64,000 nucleotides of DNA, from assembly GCA_030789695.1 (NCBI GenBank), contig CM061136.1:136226448-136290447 (forward strand), written 5' to 3'. Below, piece after piece: positions 22,550 through 33,592 of the stretch (the stretch's first letter is position 1; each line of letters starts with the position of its first letter). The stretch is from Scilla litardierei. Its lineage: Eukaryota; Streptophyta; Magnoliopsida; Asparagales; Asparagaceae. The notes below the pieces were generated by a model. That model was given only the letters and a program-made list of their open reading frames with translations, did no database searches and had not been told where the DNA came from. The translations under genes were made by a program, and so were the position numbers.

Positions 22550-24140
22550 ACTAGGGGGTACAACGCCCCCTGAGTTAGAACTGAAACAATTACCTCCGAA
22601 TTTAAGGTATGCTTTCTTGGGTAATAAATTGATCTACCCGGTGATTGTTAATGCCCACCTCAACCATGACCAGCTTGAAAGACTTTTAGATGTCCTTAGA
22701 AGTCATAAGGATGTCCTTGGCTACACCATTTCTGATCTAAAAGGAATAAGCCCTAGACTTTGTACGCATAGAATCCACTTAGAAAACACTGAAGCCACCT
22801 CATAGAGCCTCAAAGGCGGTTAAACCCGAACATGAAAGAGGTGGTTAAGAAGGAAATCCTTAAATTGCTTGAAGCCGACATTATCTATCCTATCTCATAT
22901 AGCAGATGGGTTAGCCCTGTTCATGTCGTTCCTAAAAAAGGTGGATGACCGTCATAAAAAATGACAAGGGAGAACCTATATCCACTCGCACCGTCACGGG
23001 TTGGCGTATGTGTATTGATTACAGGAAATTGAATAAAGTCACAAGTAAAGATCATTAGCAGTACCCTTCATTGACCAAATGCTAGAGCGCCTCGCTAAAC
23101 ATAAATTCTTTTGCTACTTGGATGGTATTCGGGATTCTTTCAGATTCCTTTGCATGAAGATGACCAAGAGAAGACCACTTTTACGTGCCCTTATGGTACA
23201 TATGCTTACCGTAGAATGCCCTTCAGACTTTGTAATGCCCCCGCCACCTTCCAAAGGTGCATGACATCCATCTTTTTTGATTATATTGAGAACATCATGG
23301 AAGTATTTATGGATGATTTTTCTTTCTATGGTAGCGAGTTTGACTCATGTTTGCTAATCTTACTAAAGTCCTTAAAAGAGGCCAACAAAATAATCTTACT
23401 CTTAATTGGGAGAAATGCCATTTTATGGTCACCGAGGGGATAGTTCTTGGGCATCTTGTCTCATCTAGAGGGATCGAGGTTGATAAGGCAAAGATTGAGG
23501 CAATTGAAAAACTTCCTCCACCTATTAATGTCAAGGGTATTAGGGGATTTCTTGGTCATGTGGGGTTTTACCGGCGCTTTATCAAGGATTTTGCCCAATT
23601 GCCCAACCTCTTACCGCCTTACTTGCTAAAGATGCTCTATTTGTCTTTTCAGGAGAGTGCTTGCAGGCCTTTAATACATTGAAGGAAGCCCTCATCTCCG
23701 CCCCATCATACAACCGCCAGACTGGAGTCTTCCCTTCGAGCCTATATGTGATGCAAGTGACCAAGCAATTGGAGCAGTGCTAGGACAAAGGAAGGACAAA
23801 AAGCTTCATGCAATATTCTATGCAAGCAAAACTTTGGACGAGGCACAGAAAAATTACACTACCACCGAGAAAGAGCTCTTGACGGTTGTCTACTCTATTG
23901 AGAAGTTTTGCTCCTACCTCCTTGGATCCAAAGTGATTGTGCACACCGACCATGCAGTATTGAAGTATCTACTAAGCAAAAAGGAAGCCAATCCAAGATT
24001 AATAAGATGGATACTATTGTTGCAAGAATTTGACGTGGAGATTAAAGACAAGAAAGGCACGAGCAACGTTATGGCGGACCACTTGTCTAGGCTTGTTCGT
24101 GACGAGAAGGATGAAAGCCTACTGACGTCCCCCGTGTTTG
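22550..24140 (+). pseudogene. Athila A pol: RT and RNase H
   Basis: Typical Athila pol entry (LKQLPPNLRYAFLGN, LRSHKDVLGYTISDLKGISP), then RT blocks RMCIDYRKLNK (near 23008), TTFTCPYGTYAYRRMPF and the catalytic EVFMDDFSFYG (near 23296-23330), then RNase H with [21 protein letters not shown] sequence and [13 protein letters not shown] and the ending [10 protein letters not shown]. At least five frame breaks or stops (for example near 22803, 22945, 23058, 23345 and 23650). The last residues of the downstream frame come from the LTR of B. Integrase would continue outside the window. Confidence 0.88.
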
Positions 24141-24248
24141 TGATCATACAAGTGTGCAACAGGATTGGGGGATACCAGATTTAAAATATTTATACCGCAA
24201 GCGCACGGTGTTGTAGTGTGGATTGGGGGTCAAACACAGGGAGGCATG
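24141..24248 (-). repeat. 3' LTR of B, distal fragment
   Basis: End of the LTR up to the insertion point of E; GCATG at 24244-24248 is the left TSD of E. Contains TACCGCAAGCGCACGG, the reverse complement of the conserved Athila LTR end. Confidence 0.8.
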
Positions 24249-24392
24249 TGTTGGATATGGACGACATGTATACACCCATGAGGGGATGTATAAGGGTATA
24301 CGGACCTCAGATGTCGCGTGCATGAAAGCATGTGCGAAGGGAACTTTTTCATGTGTGAAAAGGACCACTCGATAAGTGGAAAAAGTCACTTT

Positions 24393-24452
24393 ATAAGTGC
24401 ATAAAGGTACATGATAAGTGCATAAAGGTACTTGATAAGTGCATAAAGAAGA
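24393..24452 (+). promoter_or_regulatory. 21-bp direct repeats in U3 of E
   Basis: ATAAGTGCATAAAGG begins at 24393, 24414 and 24435, exactly 21 bp apart; a related ATAAGTGG is at 24372. The 3' LTR has two copies (31670, 31691). Position upstream of the TATA box suggests an enhancer repeat. Confidence 0.8.
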
Positions 24453-24526
24453 GGATAAGGAAATGTGCTAATATAGGCTAATAAGCTTATATATGGTTAT
24501 TTCCTACACTAACTACCCCTAAAGCC

Positions 24527-24534
24527 TATAAATA
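24527..24534 (+). promoter_or_regulatory. TATA box of E 5' LTR
   Basis: TATAAATA within AAAGCCTATAAATA; the same site is in the 3' LTR near 31782. Confidence 0.75.
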
Positions 24535-24791
24535 TGACCCAAGGGTAAGGCTTTTAAGGCTAATCCTTCATGCGATAAGTTTTGCATAAGGCAAACTTTT
24601 TCCTCTTCTCCCTTCCATTTTGTTCTTCTTCTAAATAGAGATTTAGACGGTGGAAACTCTGCTTCGATCCTCTGTGACGAAGTATCGACCGTTGTGGCGA
24701 ATCCGAGGGCAAAGTTCAGAGACTACAGCACTGCGTACGCTAACGTAAGTTCTCTTTCGATCCTCCATCCTCGCGCGACGAGTTCCTACAT

Positions 24792-24804
24792 TGGTATCAG
24801 AGCC
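24792..24804 (+). other. Primer-binding site of E (initiator tRNA-Met)
   Basis: TGGTATCAGAGCC one base after the LTR end; the standard initiator-Met site of plant Copia elements. Confidence 0.95.
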
Positions 24805-25319
24805 ATACAGGTTCGCTCCGGTCTCACCGATGAACGAGGCGTTGTCATTTTCACGAATGAGTTTCCTACCATTATGGTTATGGTAGGAGCGCATCGTGAC
24901 GGAGAGAATCGCAGCAGTTGTTCTTTTCATGTTAGGGTCTTCTGTCATTACGGATATGGCAGGAACTCTCCATGAAGGGAAGAACTGACCGTTCATCTCG
25001 CCAAACTCGCACTCTTCATGGATGCTAAGTCTCCATTCAATAGAGAATGTGAACTCTCTTCATGTGGAACATGAAGTTTGCGGTCGTGAAGGTATGTTAT
25101 TTTTTTTGGCACACGGCCATTGAAACATAACTACTTTCTCGATGCACGGGTGTCTCATCGGAGAAGATAGTAGTTATTCTCAATGGAGAAGATGACCTCT
25201 TGGGTGCATGATCGCCATGGCCATATGGGCCATGGAGGCTATGTACCCCCTCCCCATGCGGAGGGGGTTGGCTACGGCCAACAACAACCAAGAACTCCCC
25301 TCCGGGAGGGGGGTGTGCA

Positions 25320-25720
25320 AACCGGACCCCAAGGAAGGGGAGGCCGGCCATGGCCAAGGGGCCATGGCCGGCATGCACAAAGGCCGGCCTGGCCTCGGCC
25401 AAGGCCATGGCAGAGGGTAGGGCCGGGCACCCTGGCCCCTGCCAGGGCCGAGGGCGGCCCTGGCCGAGGCCAGGGCCAGGCCCTGGCCGGCCCTGACCGG
25501 CCTCGGCCAGGGCAGAGGCCCCTGGCCGGCCAGGCCCCCTGGCCGGCCATGGCCCCCTGGCCGGCCTCGGCCAGGGCAGAGGCCCTGGCCGGGGGGGGCC
25601 AGGGCCCCTGGCCGGCCAGGGCAGAGGCCCTGGTCGACCAGCCAGGAACCCCTGTCCGGCCCTGGCCGGCCTCGGCCAGGGCAGAGGCCCTGGCCGAGGG
25701 GACATGGCCACGCCGAGGAG
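25320..25720. repeat. GGCC-rich palindromic tract in the E leader
   Basis: Very GC-rich, built from words such as GGCCGGCC, GGCCTCGGCC and CAGGGCAGAGGCCCTGG; the block GCCTCGGCCAGGGCAGAGGC recurs near 25500, 25565 and 25670. Contrasts sharply with AT-rich DNA on both sides. Strong RNA secondary structure is expected. Confidence 0.85.
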
Positions 25721-25976
25721 CCCTACGGTGCCGTCGGTATCGGCCCCGGCCACCTGCATGGCCGGCCCACACGGGACTGGCGACAGTTGCATACGGCAAA
25801 ACCCCCTACTTGGGGAACCCAGTCTTGGCACAGCCACGGCTCTACCCCGGCAATGGCCGGGGACGACCATTACCTCCCGCTGCAAAATACGTTTGCATAA
25901 TACGTTTGAAAAATACGTTTTCAAAATACGTTTTTCAAAAACACTTTTCCGCTGCAAAGTACTATAAGAGTACTGT

Positions 25977-26095
25977 TATTTGATAAAGTGATGGGGAAAT
26001 ATTGAAAATTGTTCTAGATGGTGATTGGGATCGTAATGACTTTTCCGATTCTAGAACAACATCTTCAATATTTTTCGAAAGTAACTTATCAAATA
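25977..26095. repeat. 119-bp imperfect inverted repeat upstream of E gag
   Basis: Outer arms TATTTGATAA and TTATCAAATA are perfect complements. Inner arms include AATATTGAA/TTCAATATT and GTTCTAGA/TCTAGAAC. It could be an RNA hairpin of the element or a captured MITE-like sequence. Confidence 0.75.
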
Positions 26096-26404
26096 TAATA
26101 ATATCATTCAAAGTGGGATTTTCCAAGTGGGAGTGATATTAAACTAGTCTGAAGTTTCCACATTCGATTGATTCATCGTCTCAATGGATCATGATACGGC
26201 CAGTGGTCTTTTGGACTAGTTTGTGGGACACCTCGGCTCTGTCTGGTGGTAGTGAACAATGGACTAGCCATTCCCCTGGTCGGTCCGCTGGCCGAGACTG
26301 CTGAATTATGAAAATGTCTAACATGATGACTATAAATATGAAATTTATGCAATGTTTTTTGATCGAATTTGTTCTCATGTATTTTGCAGCATTTTAAAGC
26401 TAAA

Positions 26405-28218
26405 ATGTCTTCCGTCGCTAAGAACATCGTCGCTGAGTTGAATAAAGGTGAAAAACTCAACGACGATAATTACAAACTATGGTCCATGAAGATACAATAT
26501 GTTCTAGAGGAGCAAGATGTGCTCAAAACTCTGAAGAACATAATGATTGAACCTGAGTTGGGCACTACGGCCCAACACAGAAGAGACAAGGAAGCTTTTG
26601 ATGCTTGGTCTCGGAAGAACAAGATTGCTCGCATTACGTTGCTGTCAAGTATAGCAGACGACATAATGCGGATCTTCCGAGAATATGACCTAGCCATGGA
26701 CATATGGTCCAAGCTAGAGGAGAAGTTTGGTGGCACCTCAGTGTCCAAACTTCGTTCTTTAACTATAAGATTCGATTCGTACAAAAAACGTCCAGATCAT
26801 TCCATGGGGAAGCATCTGCGATATATGGCGAATCTCATCTCAGAGTTAAAGGATGCAGGTCATGTGCTCACTGATGAGCAACAAATCCAAGCAGTCATAC
26901 GTTCCCTACCAAATGGGTGGGACCAAATGAAGATGCATCTCACTCATAATGAGAGCATCAAGAACTTCAGCGATGTTTCTAAGCACATCGAGTTAGAGGA
27001 AGAGCGGCTTGCGGCCGCCAAGCCAAGTGCAGAAGTGCACATGGTTGCTAGTTCCTCACACGGGGGAAAGAAACAGAAAAATCGTTCGAAGTTTACTAAT
27101 GAACGTAATAATCAACCAGAGTCTACCAAGAAACCCAAACATAAGGGTGGGCACAAGAAATGGCACAAGAAGAAGGACTTGAAGAAGATCAAGTGTTTCA
27201 AGTGCAACAAGTTAGGTCACTATGCTCGTTCATGTACGAGTGGAGGTGACGAGGTAACTTATAATAATACTAGTTACATATGTGTTTCTAGTTCAATATT
27301 TCTTGTAGAATCTAATCCTTTTTGGATAATTGATTCAGGTGCCAACGACCACATAGCAAGGGACAGACAGTCCTTCGTGGAGTATCACCGGATACCCCAA
27401 GGAACGAAGTGGATCTATGTAGGAAACAACACACGTGTTGAAGTGAAAGGCATTGGGACGTGCAAGCTCGTCTTGGACAACGGCCGCACTATCCTACTTC
27501 ATGATGTTCTCTTCGCTCCAGATATTCGAAGGAATATTAAATCTGTGGTCGTTTTAATGGGTCTTGGTTATAGTTGGTTCTTTCATAGTTGTAAAGTGGA
27601 CTTGTCTTGTAATAATTCTTTAATTGGTTCTGGGTATGTTTTCAAAGGATTTGTTGTATTAAATACAATGTATGGTTCCTCATTTTATAATGAAAATTTC
27701 CTTGTTGCAAATTCATCAAATTATGAGTCAGATGTAATTTGTTGGCATGCAAGGCTTGGTCACATTGGACCAACACGAATGGATAGACTTGCCAAACATG
27801 GCCTTCTATCCAATGTGTCAAAGGTCGAAATGTCGACTTGCGAACATTGCCTTGTAGGGAAATCTTGTCGCAAGCCATTTGGAACCGGGACAAGGGCCGA
27901 GGTTCCATTACAACTCATCCATTCGGACATATGTGGTCCGATGAATGTCAAGACAAGACGCGGGAAGTCCTACTTCATCACTTTTATTGATGACTTCACC
28001 CGATTCGGACATATCTATTTGATATCCCACAAAAGTGAAGCATTAACCTGCTTTAAAAACTATATGAGTTTAGTGAAAAATCAATTAGATCGCAAGATTA
28101 AGGTCTTGCGAACCGATAGAGGCGGTGAATATCAATCAGTAAGTTTTAAGGAACTTTGTGATGAAAAGGGCATAGTTCATCTAATAACTATGCCTTATAC
28201 TCCACAACAAAATGGTTG
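26405..28218 (+). pseudogene. Copia E gag, protease and integrase (proximal)
   Basis: Start MSSVAKNIVAELNKGEKLNDDN; an upstream in-frame ATG at 26369 is less likely because family members begin here. Gag domain to about residue 220, lysine-rich region, zinc knuckle CFKCNKLGHYARSC (complete), protease WIIDSGANDHIARD, integrase zinc region (HARLGHIGPTRMDRLAK ... CEHCLVGKSCRKPF) and core HSDICGPMNV, FIDDFTRFGH, RTDRGGEYQS. Near 28214-28218 the expected NGVAERRN is broken by loss of two bases (GGTTGCT instead of GGTGTTGCT), shifting the frame. Confidence 0.92.
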
Positions 28219-30509
28219 CTGAAAGGAGGAATATGACTTTGATGGAAATGGTCCGTTCAATGATGGCGCAAGCTAACTTGCCAATCACCTTTTGGGGTGA
28301 TGCATTATTGACAACTACTTTCATCTTGAACCGCGTACCCTCGAAATCAGTTAGCTCCACTCCTTATGAGTTGTGGAACCAAAGGTCCCCTGACTTAAGC
28401 ATATTAAAACCTTGGGGGTGTGCATCCTACGCACATATTTACTCCCATAAGTATGGCAAAATTGGGCCAAGGGGGAGGAAATGTATCTTTATACGATACG
28501 CAGAAAACTCCAAAGGTTATGTTTTCATTGGTCAGGAAGACAATGGAGGACTAATTGAATTTGAATCGAGGGATGTTACTTTCTTGGAAAATGAGTTTCC
28601 AAGACAGGGCGAGATAAGTCAGGACTTATCTCTATTTGAGATTTATGATCAAGAAGGATTACCTCATTCGAGTGGGAGAATTCTTGGTGAAAACGAAAAT
28701 ACGTTTCAACCTTCACCAATGGATGATACGAATGATGCGAATCCTATTCCATATGGGAATAATGATCCAAGTGGGAGCAATTCTAACCACATTCTAAGTG
28801 GGAGTGATATTAGAATTGATCCAAATTCGAGTCAACAAGGACTTGAAGAATCTCAAATACGACGTAGTAATCGTACAAGGTTAACTCCTCTAAGATTTGA
28901 GGATGAATTCCCACAAACCTTTATGACTTTACTACAGGAAGATGACGAGCCTGCTACTTTCAAACAGGCCGTATCATGCCCTGCAAAAGACAAATGGATA
29001 GAAGCAATGAAGGAGGAATTAGAATCCATGAAAGTTAACCAAGTCTGGGACTTGGTTGACTTACCCAGTGGACGTAGAGCTATTGGGAACAAATGGGTTC
29101 TCAAGATCAAGCATAAGGCTGATGGCTCTATAGACAGATATAAAGCTCGCCTTGTCGCAAAAGGTTTTACGCAATAGGAAGGGATAGACTACGAAGAGAC
29201 CTTCTCACCTGTTGTGCATTTTACCTCGATTCGCTTAATTCTGGCTATGGTAGCTTGCTTAGACCTCGAATTACATCAAATGGACGTAAAGACTGCCTTT
29301 CTCAATGGAGAATTGGACAAGGAGATCTATATGGAACAACCAACAGGGTTTGTAAAAGAAGGAAACGAACATAAGGTTTGTAAACTTTGTAAGTCCATAT
29401 ATGGTCTTAAACAATCCTCGAGGCAATGGTATATACGATTTCAAGAAGTTGTCTTATCAAATGGTTTTTCCATACTTGATGAAGATAATTGTGTATATAT
29501 CAAGAGGATTAAGAGCAAGTATGTTATTATGTCTCTATATGTAGATGACATTTTAATAGCCGGAAATGACAAGGACTTTGTGATGGATATCAAGGCTTGG
29601 CTTTCATCAGTTTTTGAGATGAAAGACATTGGAGAAGCCGCATATATCCTTGGAGTTAATATTTCAAGGAATCGTTCGAAGAAACTTCTCTCTCTTTCAC
29701 AAGAGACTTATATAAAGAAGGTTCTAGAACGTTTTAATATGCAGGACTACAAGTCCATTGATACTCCTATAAGCAAATGCGATAATTTATGGCTGAAATC
29801 ATGTCCAAAGAACCAAAAGGAAAAAGAAATTATGGGAAAAGTTCCATATTCCAGTGCAGTTGGTAGTCTTATGTACGCTATGATGTGTACAAGACCGGAC
29901 ATCTGTTTTGCCGTTGGAATGGTAAGTCGTTACCAATCCAATCCAAGGCAAGTACACTGGAAAGCGGTTAAGAGGATAAATCGGTATCTTAAAGGAACTG
30001 CAGACTATGCTTTATGTTACCAAGGAGATGCCTTGAGGCTCGAAGGCTACACTGTTGCTGATTGGGCGGGTGATCTCGATGAGCGACGATCGACCTCAGG
30101 ATATGTTTTTCTACTCGGATCTGGTGCAATTTCCTGGAGTAGCAAGAAACAATCCTGCATCACACTTTCAACTGTGAAAGCCGAGTTTGTAGCATTTAGC
30201 ATGTCAGTCCAAGAAGCTGTTTAGCTTAGGAAGTTCTTAGATAGGCTAATTGATGCAAATGACTCAGGTGTTGTACCCATACACAGTGACAGTCAAGCAT
30301 CTATAGCCTATGTCAAAGATCCAAAATTCCATTGTAAGACCAAACACATTGATATCCGCTACAAATTTGCAAAAGACTATGATAAGACCAAGAAGGTAGA
30401 TATTAGGTACATATCTACGCATGAGATGATAGCGGATTCACTTACGAAGGCGATCCCCAGAGATGTGTTTTACAAACACTTATCATCTCAAGGATTGCGT
30501 AAGAGCTGA
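28212..30509 (+). pseudogene. Copia E integrase C-terminus, RT and RNase H
   Basis: Continuation in the shifted frame: VAERRNMTLMEMVRSMMAQANLP, RT with HQMDVKTAFLNGELDKEIYM and catalytic YVDDILIAGND, RNase H with DERRSTSGYVFLLGSGAISWSSKKQ and KHIDIRYKF. Two in-frame nonsense codons: TAG at 29175-29177 (in GFTQ-EGIDYEETF) and TAG at 30222-30224 (where VQEAVWLRKF is expected, Trp to stop). The frame ends at TGA 30507-30509 after GLRKS. Confidence 0.92.
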
Positions 30510-31525
30510 GTTGTACCAATGTAAATTTCCATGTCTATGAAAGATCAAATTTAATAAAAGAATAAGTTCTTTTCAACATTGCATATGAGTTTCTTGAAAA
30601 TGTTTGTGTACATTTCTATTATCTCAGCTGTATTTTCTAGTATGTCGGACAGATTGAGGTTGGCTCTCTCACATGAGCAACCGCATTTATTCTATCAGAC
30701 GGATAAGATAAAGATGAGACCAGTTTAAAGTCAAAATCGTCAGACGGATGATTTAGAGTCATGACTTAAACAAAATGGTCGTATGAAAAGATCGGCATCA
30801 CATGGATGCTTACAGAAGATCTAAAAAGATTTATTTTAATCTTATCTGTCTTATGCGGGATGTGGGTCCAGGAAATTACTGAGTAGTAAAAGGGACTCAA
30901 AGTCAGACATTGTGGTGTCTGATCATCATCTTTACAACATCATTAAAGACATACGCTCCCTGGGAAAGGAGTGATGTTGTAATACGTATTCATACTACGT
31001 ATGCATTTGACCATTGGGTTAGAATAGTAATTGTGTTTAGTATTATGTGAGACCCAAAGACCACATGGGTCTTAACTTCTTACCCTTATGGACTCTTATT
31101 GGTTCCTTTAGATTTGACTGGGTGATCGCTATCTTAGCATGTTGCTTATGGACTATGGTAATTCGGTCCGGCGGGGCATGTTAGAAAAGCGAGTCAAGTC
31201 AAGATCAAAAGGATCGCAAGAAGAGGAAGATTAATTTCATATTCACATTTGGACTTTAGAGATTCAAAGCTGGCCAGCCAATTGTAATCTAGATGGGATT
31301 CAATTGTTGAATATAAAGTATAGGAAATGTGAAGAAATAATCTAGGGTAAAGCATGCGTCAATCTACTCAACTTTGCACCTCAAAGAGTGTTGTGTATCT
31401 CTAACAAGTGCACAACAACAGACTCTATGCGCATGACGGTCACACAGTCTATTTCTCGGTATGATAAATTGAAGAACTAAAGGAAACGATGTTTCCTTAT
31501 AATCCCCTCAAGTGTGAGTGGGAGA
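30510..31525 (+). other. 3' untranslated region and polypurine tract of E
   Basis: Non-coding kilobase ending in GTGAGTGGGAGA (31514-31525), directly before the LTR. Resembles the equivalent region of F. Confidence 0.75.
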
Positions 31526-32046
31526 TGTTGGATATGGACGACATGTATACACCCATGAGGGGATGTATGAGGGTATACGGACCTCAGATGTCGCGTGCAT
31601 GAAAGCATGTGCGAAGGGAACTTTTTCATGTGTGAAAAGGACCACTCGATAAGTGGAAAAAGTCACTTTATAAGTGCATAAAGGCACTTGATAAGTGCAT
31701 ACAGAAGAGGATAAGGAAATGTGCTAATATAGGCTAATAAGCTTATATATGGTTATTTCCTACAATAACTACCCCTAAAGCCTATAAATAGGACCCAAGG
31801 GTAAGGCTTTTAAGGCTAATCCTTCATGCCATAAGTTTTGCATAAGGCAAACTTTTTCCTCTTCTCCCTTCCATTTTGTTCTTCTTCTAAATAGAGATTT
31901 AGACGGTGGAAACTCTGCCTCGATCCTCTGTGACGAAGTATCGACCGTTGTGGCGAATCCGAGGGCAAAGTTCAAAGACTACGGCGATGCGTACGCTAAC
32001 GTAAGTTCTCTTTCGATCCTCCATCCTCGCACGACGAGTTCCTACA
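31526..32046 (+). repeat. 3' LTR of Copia E
   Basis: 521 bp matching 24249-24790 apart from one missing 21-bp repeat unit and a few substitutions (for example CTATAAATATGA versus CTATAAATAGGA). Confidence 0.95.
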
Positions 32047-32246
32047 GCGTGGTTGTGCTTGTTTCTAAAAGGAACCAATTCACCCTAGGGGTGAGCTAGC
32101 CCGAATCGATACATGGTTTGTCACAGAATGTAAATACAGGGGATAAACAATATAAAGGGAAACCTGGGACTTCGGTTTCCACCCTATCATGTATTCTAGC
32201 TATTACGCCATACGGATAGGAACACGATCGGAAATAGGGTTTAGTG

Positions 32247-32432
32247 GTGAGACGTTGCCTCTAAGAGTGATAGCAGCGTCTCACAGGCCCGATATTACGG
32301 TCGGTGCCCAGGATGATACGCCGGACTACCCGGTTTCGGTCAGTGGGCATTCCCATGTCCATTAACACTGACCGACTCCGGGAGCACTAAGCTCGCAATG
32401 ATGACTCCCAACATCTCATCATGCTGCTCCCG
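32247..32432 (-). repeat. Three stem-loops in the transcribed part of the B LTR
   Basis: GTGAGACGTTGC (32247-32258) with GCAGCGTCTCAC (32273-32284), 12 bp including one wobble, 14-nt loop. TCGGTCAGTG (32336-32345) with CACTGACCGA (32366-32375), 10 bp perfect, 20-nt loop. GGGAGCA (32380-32386) with TGCTCCC (32425-32431), with a smaller inner stem. Confidence 0.75.
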
Positions 32433-32875
32433 CGCGCTAGGATTCGATGTCTACGCTAAGGGCGTGAGCTATGGCTAGGGAGTCAACCGCCAAGTTTATT
32501 CCCCCTTGGCCCGACGGTCATAGGCGATCTTTTTCCCACTGATGACAATGAAACACCCCGCGTAACCAATAAATCCCTACTCCCTATCGGAATCCTAGTC
32601 CTATGTACGCATTAGGGAGAACCCACGAAGGGGTTTCCACCAAAATCCCAGATTTGGGAACTACTCACACATTTTAGCTAAAAAGCAATCTAAATGAAAA
32701 TCGACCGTTAGAATCATAATCAGACAATTTAAATGAAGTAGTAGCGATGCAATTAAGATAATATCAAAGTTTCATGAAGATCAGAACACTTACAAATAAC
32801 CATAAAATTCCAGCTGTCACAATAGGGAAAAAGACAGAAAAAATACACATCCCTGTTTATGGAACACCTAGGCAG

Positions 32876-32885
32876 CTATTTATAG
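32876..32885 (-). promoter_or_regulatory. TATA box of the B LTR
   Basis: Sense CTATAAATAG, about 12 bp downstream (sense) of the last palindrome of the array. Confidence 0.7.
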
Positions 32886-32897
32886 AAAACATCTGCG

Positions 32898-33346
32898 CCC
32901 GATCGGTTGATTCTTCAATCGATCGGGTGAGCTGCAACGTTCTTCGGCTACGGTTTTCAGAGACTTCGTCCGCTCACGTGACCCGATCGGTTGGCGCAAG
33001 CGGCTAGTCGTTTGGATCTTGCGGTCATCAGGTCAACCGATCGGTTGAGAAATCAACCGATCAGTTGGAATTGTTCTCAAAACAGACAGAAAGTCCCGTC
33101 GGTTTGGCACGGTCAGCGGGCCATCGGTTGGCTCTCCGGGTTGTCTGTTGGAAGAATCGGCTACAGATGAACCGATCGGGTGAAGGTCACCCTATCGGTT
33201 GGAATTCAGCTCCAATTTCCCAAGAACTCTATTGGGATGAACCGATCGACGACCCGGTCGGTTGACCCTCACTGTGCTTCAGCTGCTGTCCAGGTCGTGC
33301 ACGCGTGTATCACCCGATCGGTTGGCTGTGTCCAACCGATCGGGTG
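32898..33346 (-). promoter_or_regulatory. Palindrome array upstream of the B promoter (core AACCGATCGGTT)
   Basis: About a dozen copies or variants with CGATCG or CGGT cores, for example AACCGATCGGTTG near 33034, ACCCGATCGGTTG near 32981 and 33312, and AACCGATCGGGTG near 33334. Same position relative to the TATA box as the unrelated motifs in A, C and D. Confidence 0.75.
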
Positions 33347-33592
33347 GGGGCTGAAAGATGGCAATCTTGGTCGTTTGACCCCCTGGATCATGCGTGACTC
33401 CTCCCGTTGCTCCGGAGACTTATGATATCTTCATCATGTGTCCCCTACACTGGCGATCTCCTGTAAACACACAAAAACACCAAAAAGTGAAAGAAAACTA
33501 AAAATCCCAAGAAAATGGGCACGAGACGGCGGAAAATAACGGAAAAACACAAAGAAGACGTGCGTGAATATATAAAGTATACACACACGTCA

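Larger units (their letters stand above)
20112..24140 (+). mobile_element. Athila element A, left part (cut by element B)
   Basis: Ty3/Gypsy Athila-type element with 5' LTR, tRNA-Asp primer site, and RT/RNase H remnant. Gag and most of the protease are missing between the primer site and RT. Minus-strand element B starts at 24141 inside the RNase H-integrase region, so the rest of A, including the 3' LTR, should lie right of the window. Multiple stops and shifts show age. Confidence 0.85.
24249..24790 (+). repeat. 5' LTR of Copia E
   Basis: TGTTGGATATGG to GTTCCTACA. It carries three copies of a 21-bp direct repeat upstream of the TATA box, one more than the 3' LTR, which fully accounts for the 21-bp length difference. 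Confidence 0.95.
24805..26404 (+). other. Leader of Copia E
   Basis: 1.6 kb of untranslated sequence. It contains a GC-rich palindromic tract (25320-25720), a short ATACGTTT repeat (about 25886-25935) and a 119-bp inverted repeat (25977-26095) before gag. Long open frames on both strands across the GC-rich tract are composition artefacts. Confidence 0.8.
24249..32046 (+). mobile_element. Copia retrotransposon E, full length
   Basis: 7798 bp with LTRs (542 and 521 bp), initiator-Met primer site, 1.6-kb leader, gag-pol (26405-30509) and polypurine tract. TSD GCATG on the left and GCGTG on the right, one mismatch. One frameshift and two nonsense codons disable pol. It lies in the LTR of B, so it is younger than B. 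Gag and pol resemble element F. Confidence 0.93.
32047..33592 (-). repeat. 3' LTR of B, main part
   Basis: Begins with the right TSD of E (GCGTG). Sense direction is right to left: TGACGTGTG start (33592), palindrome array (33346-32898), TATA box (32885-32876), then a hairpin-rich transcribed segment (32431-32247) and the Athila-type end. The order matches A and C although the sequences differ. Confidence 0.8.

Noticed and set aside
25097..25983. Long open frames on both strands (286 and 266 codons)
   Set aside because: They span a GC-rich low-complexity tract in the untranslated leader of Copia E; the proteins are Pro/Arg/Gly/Ala repeats without domains.
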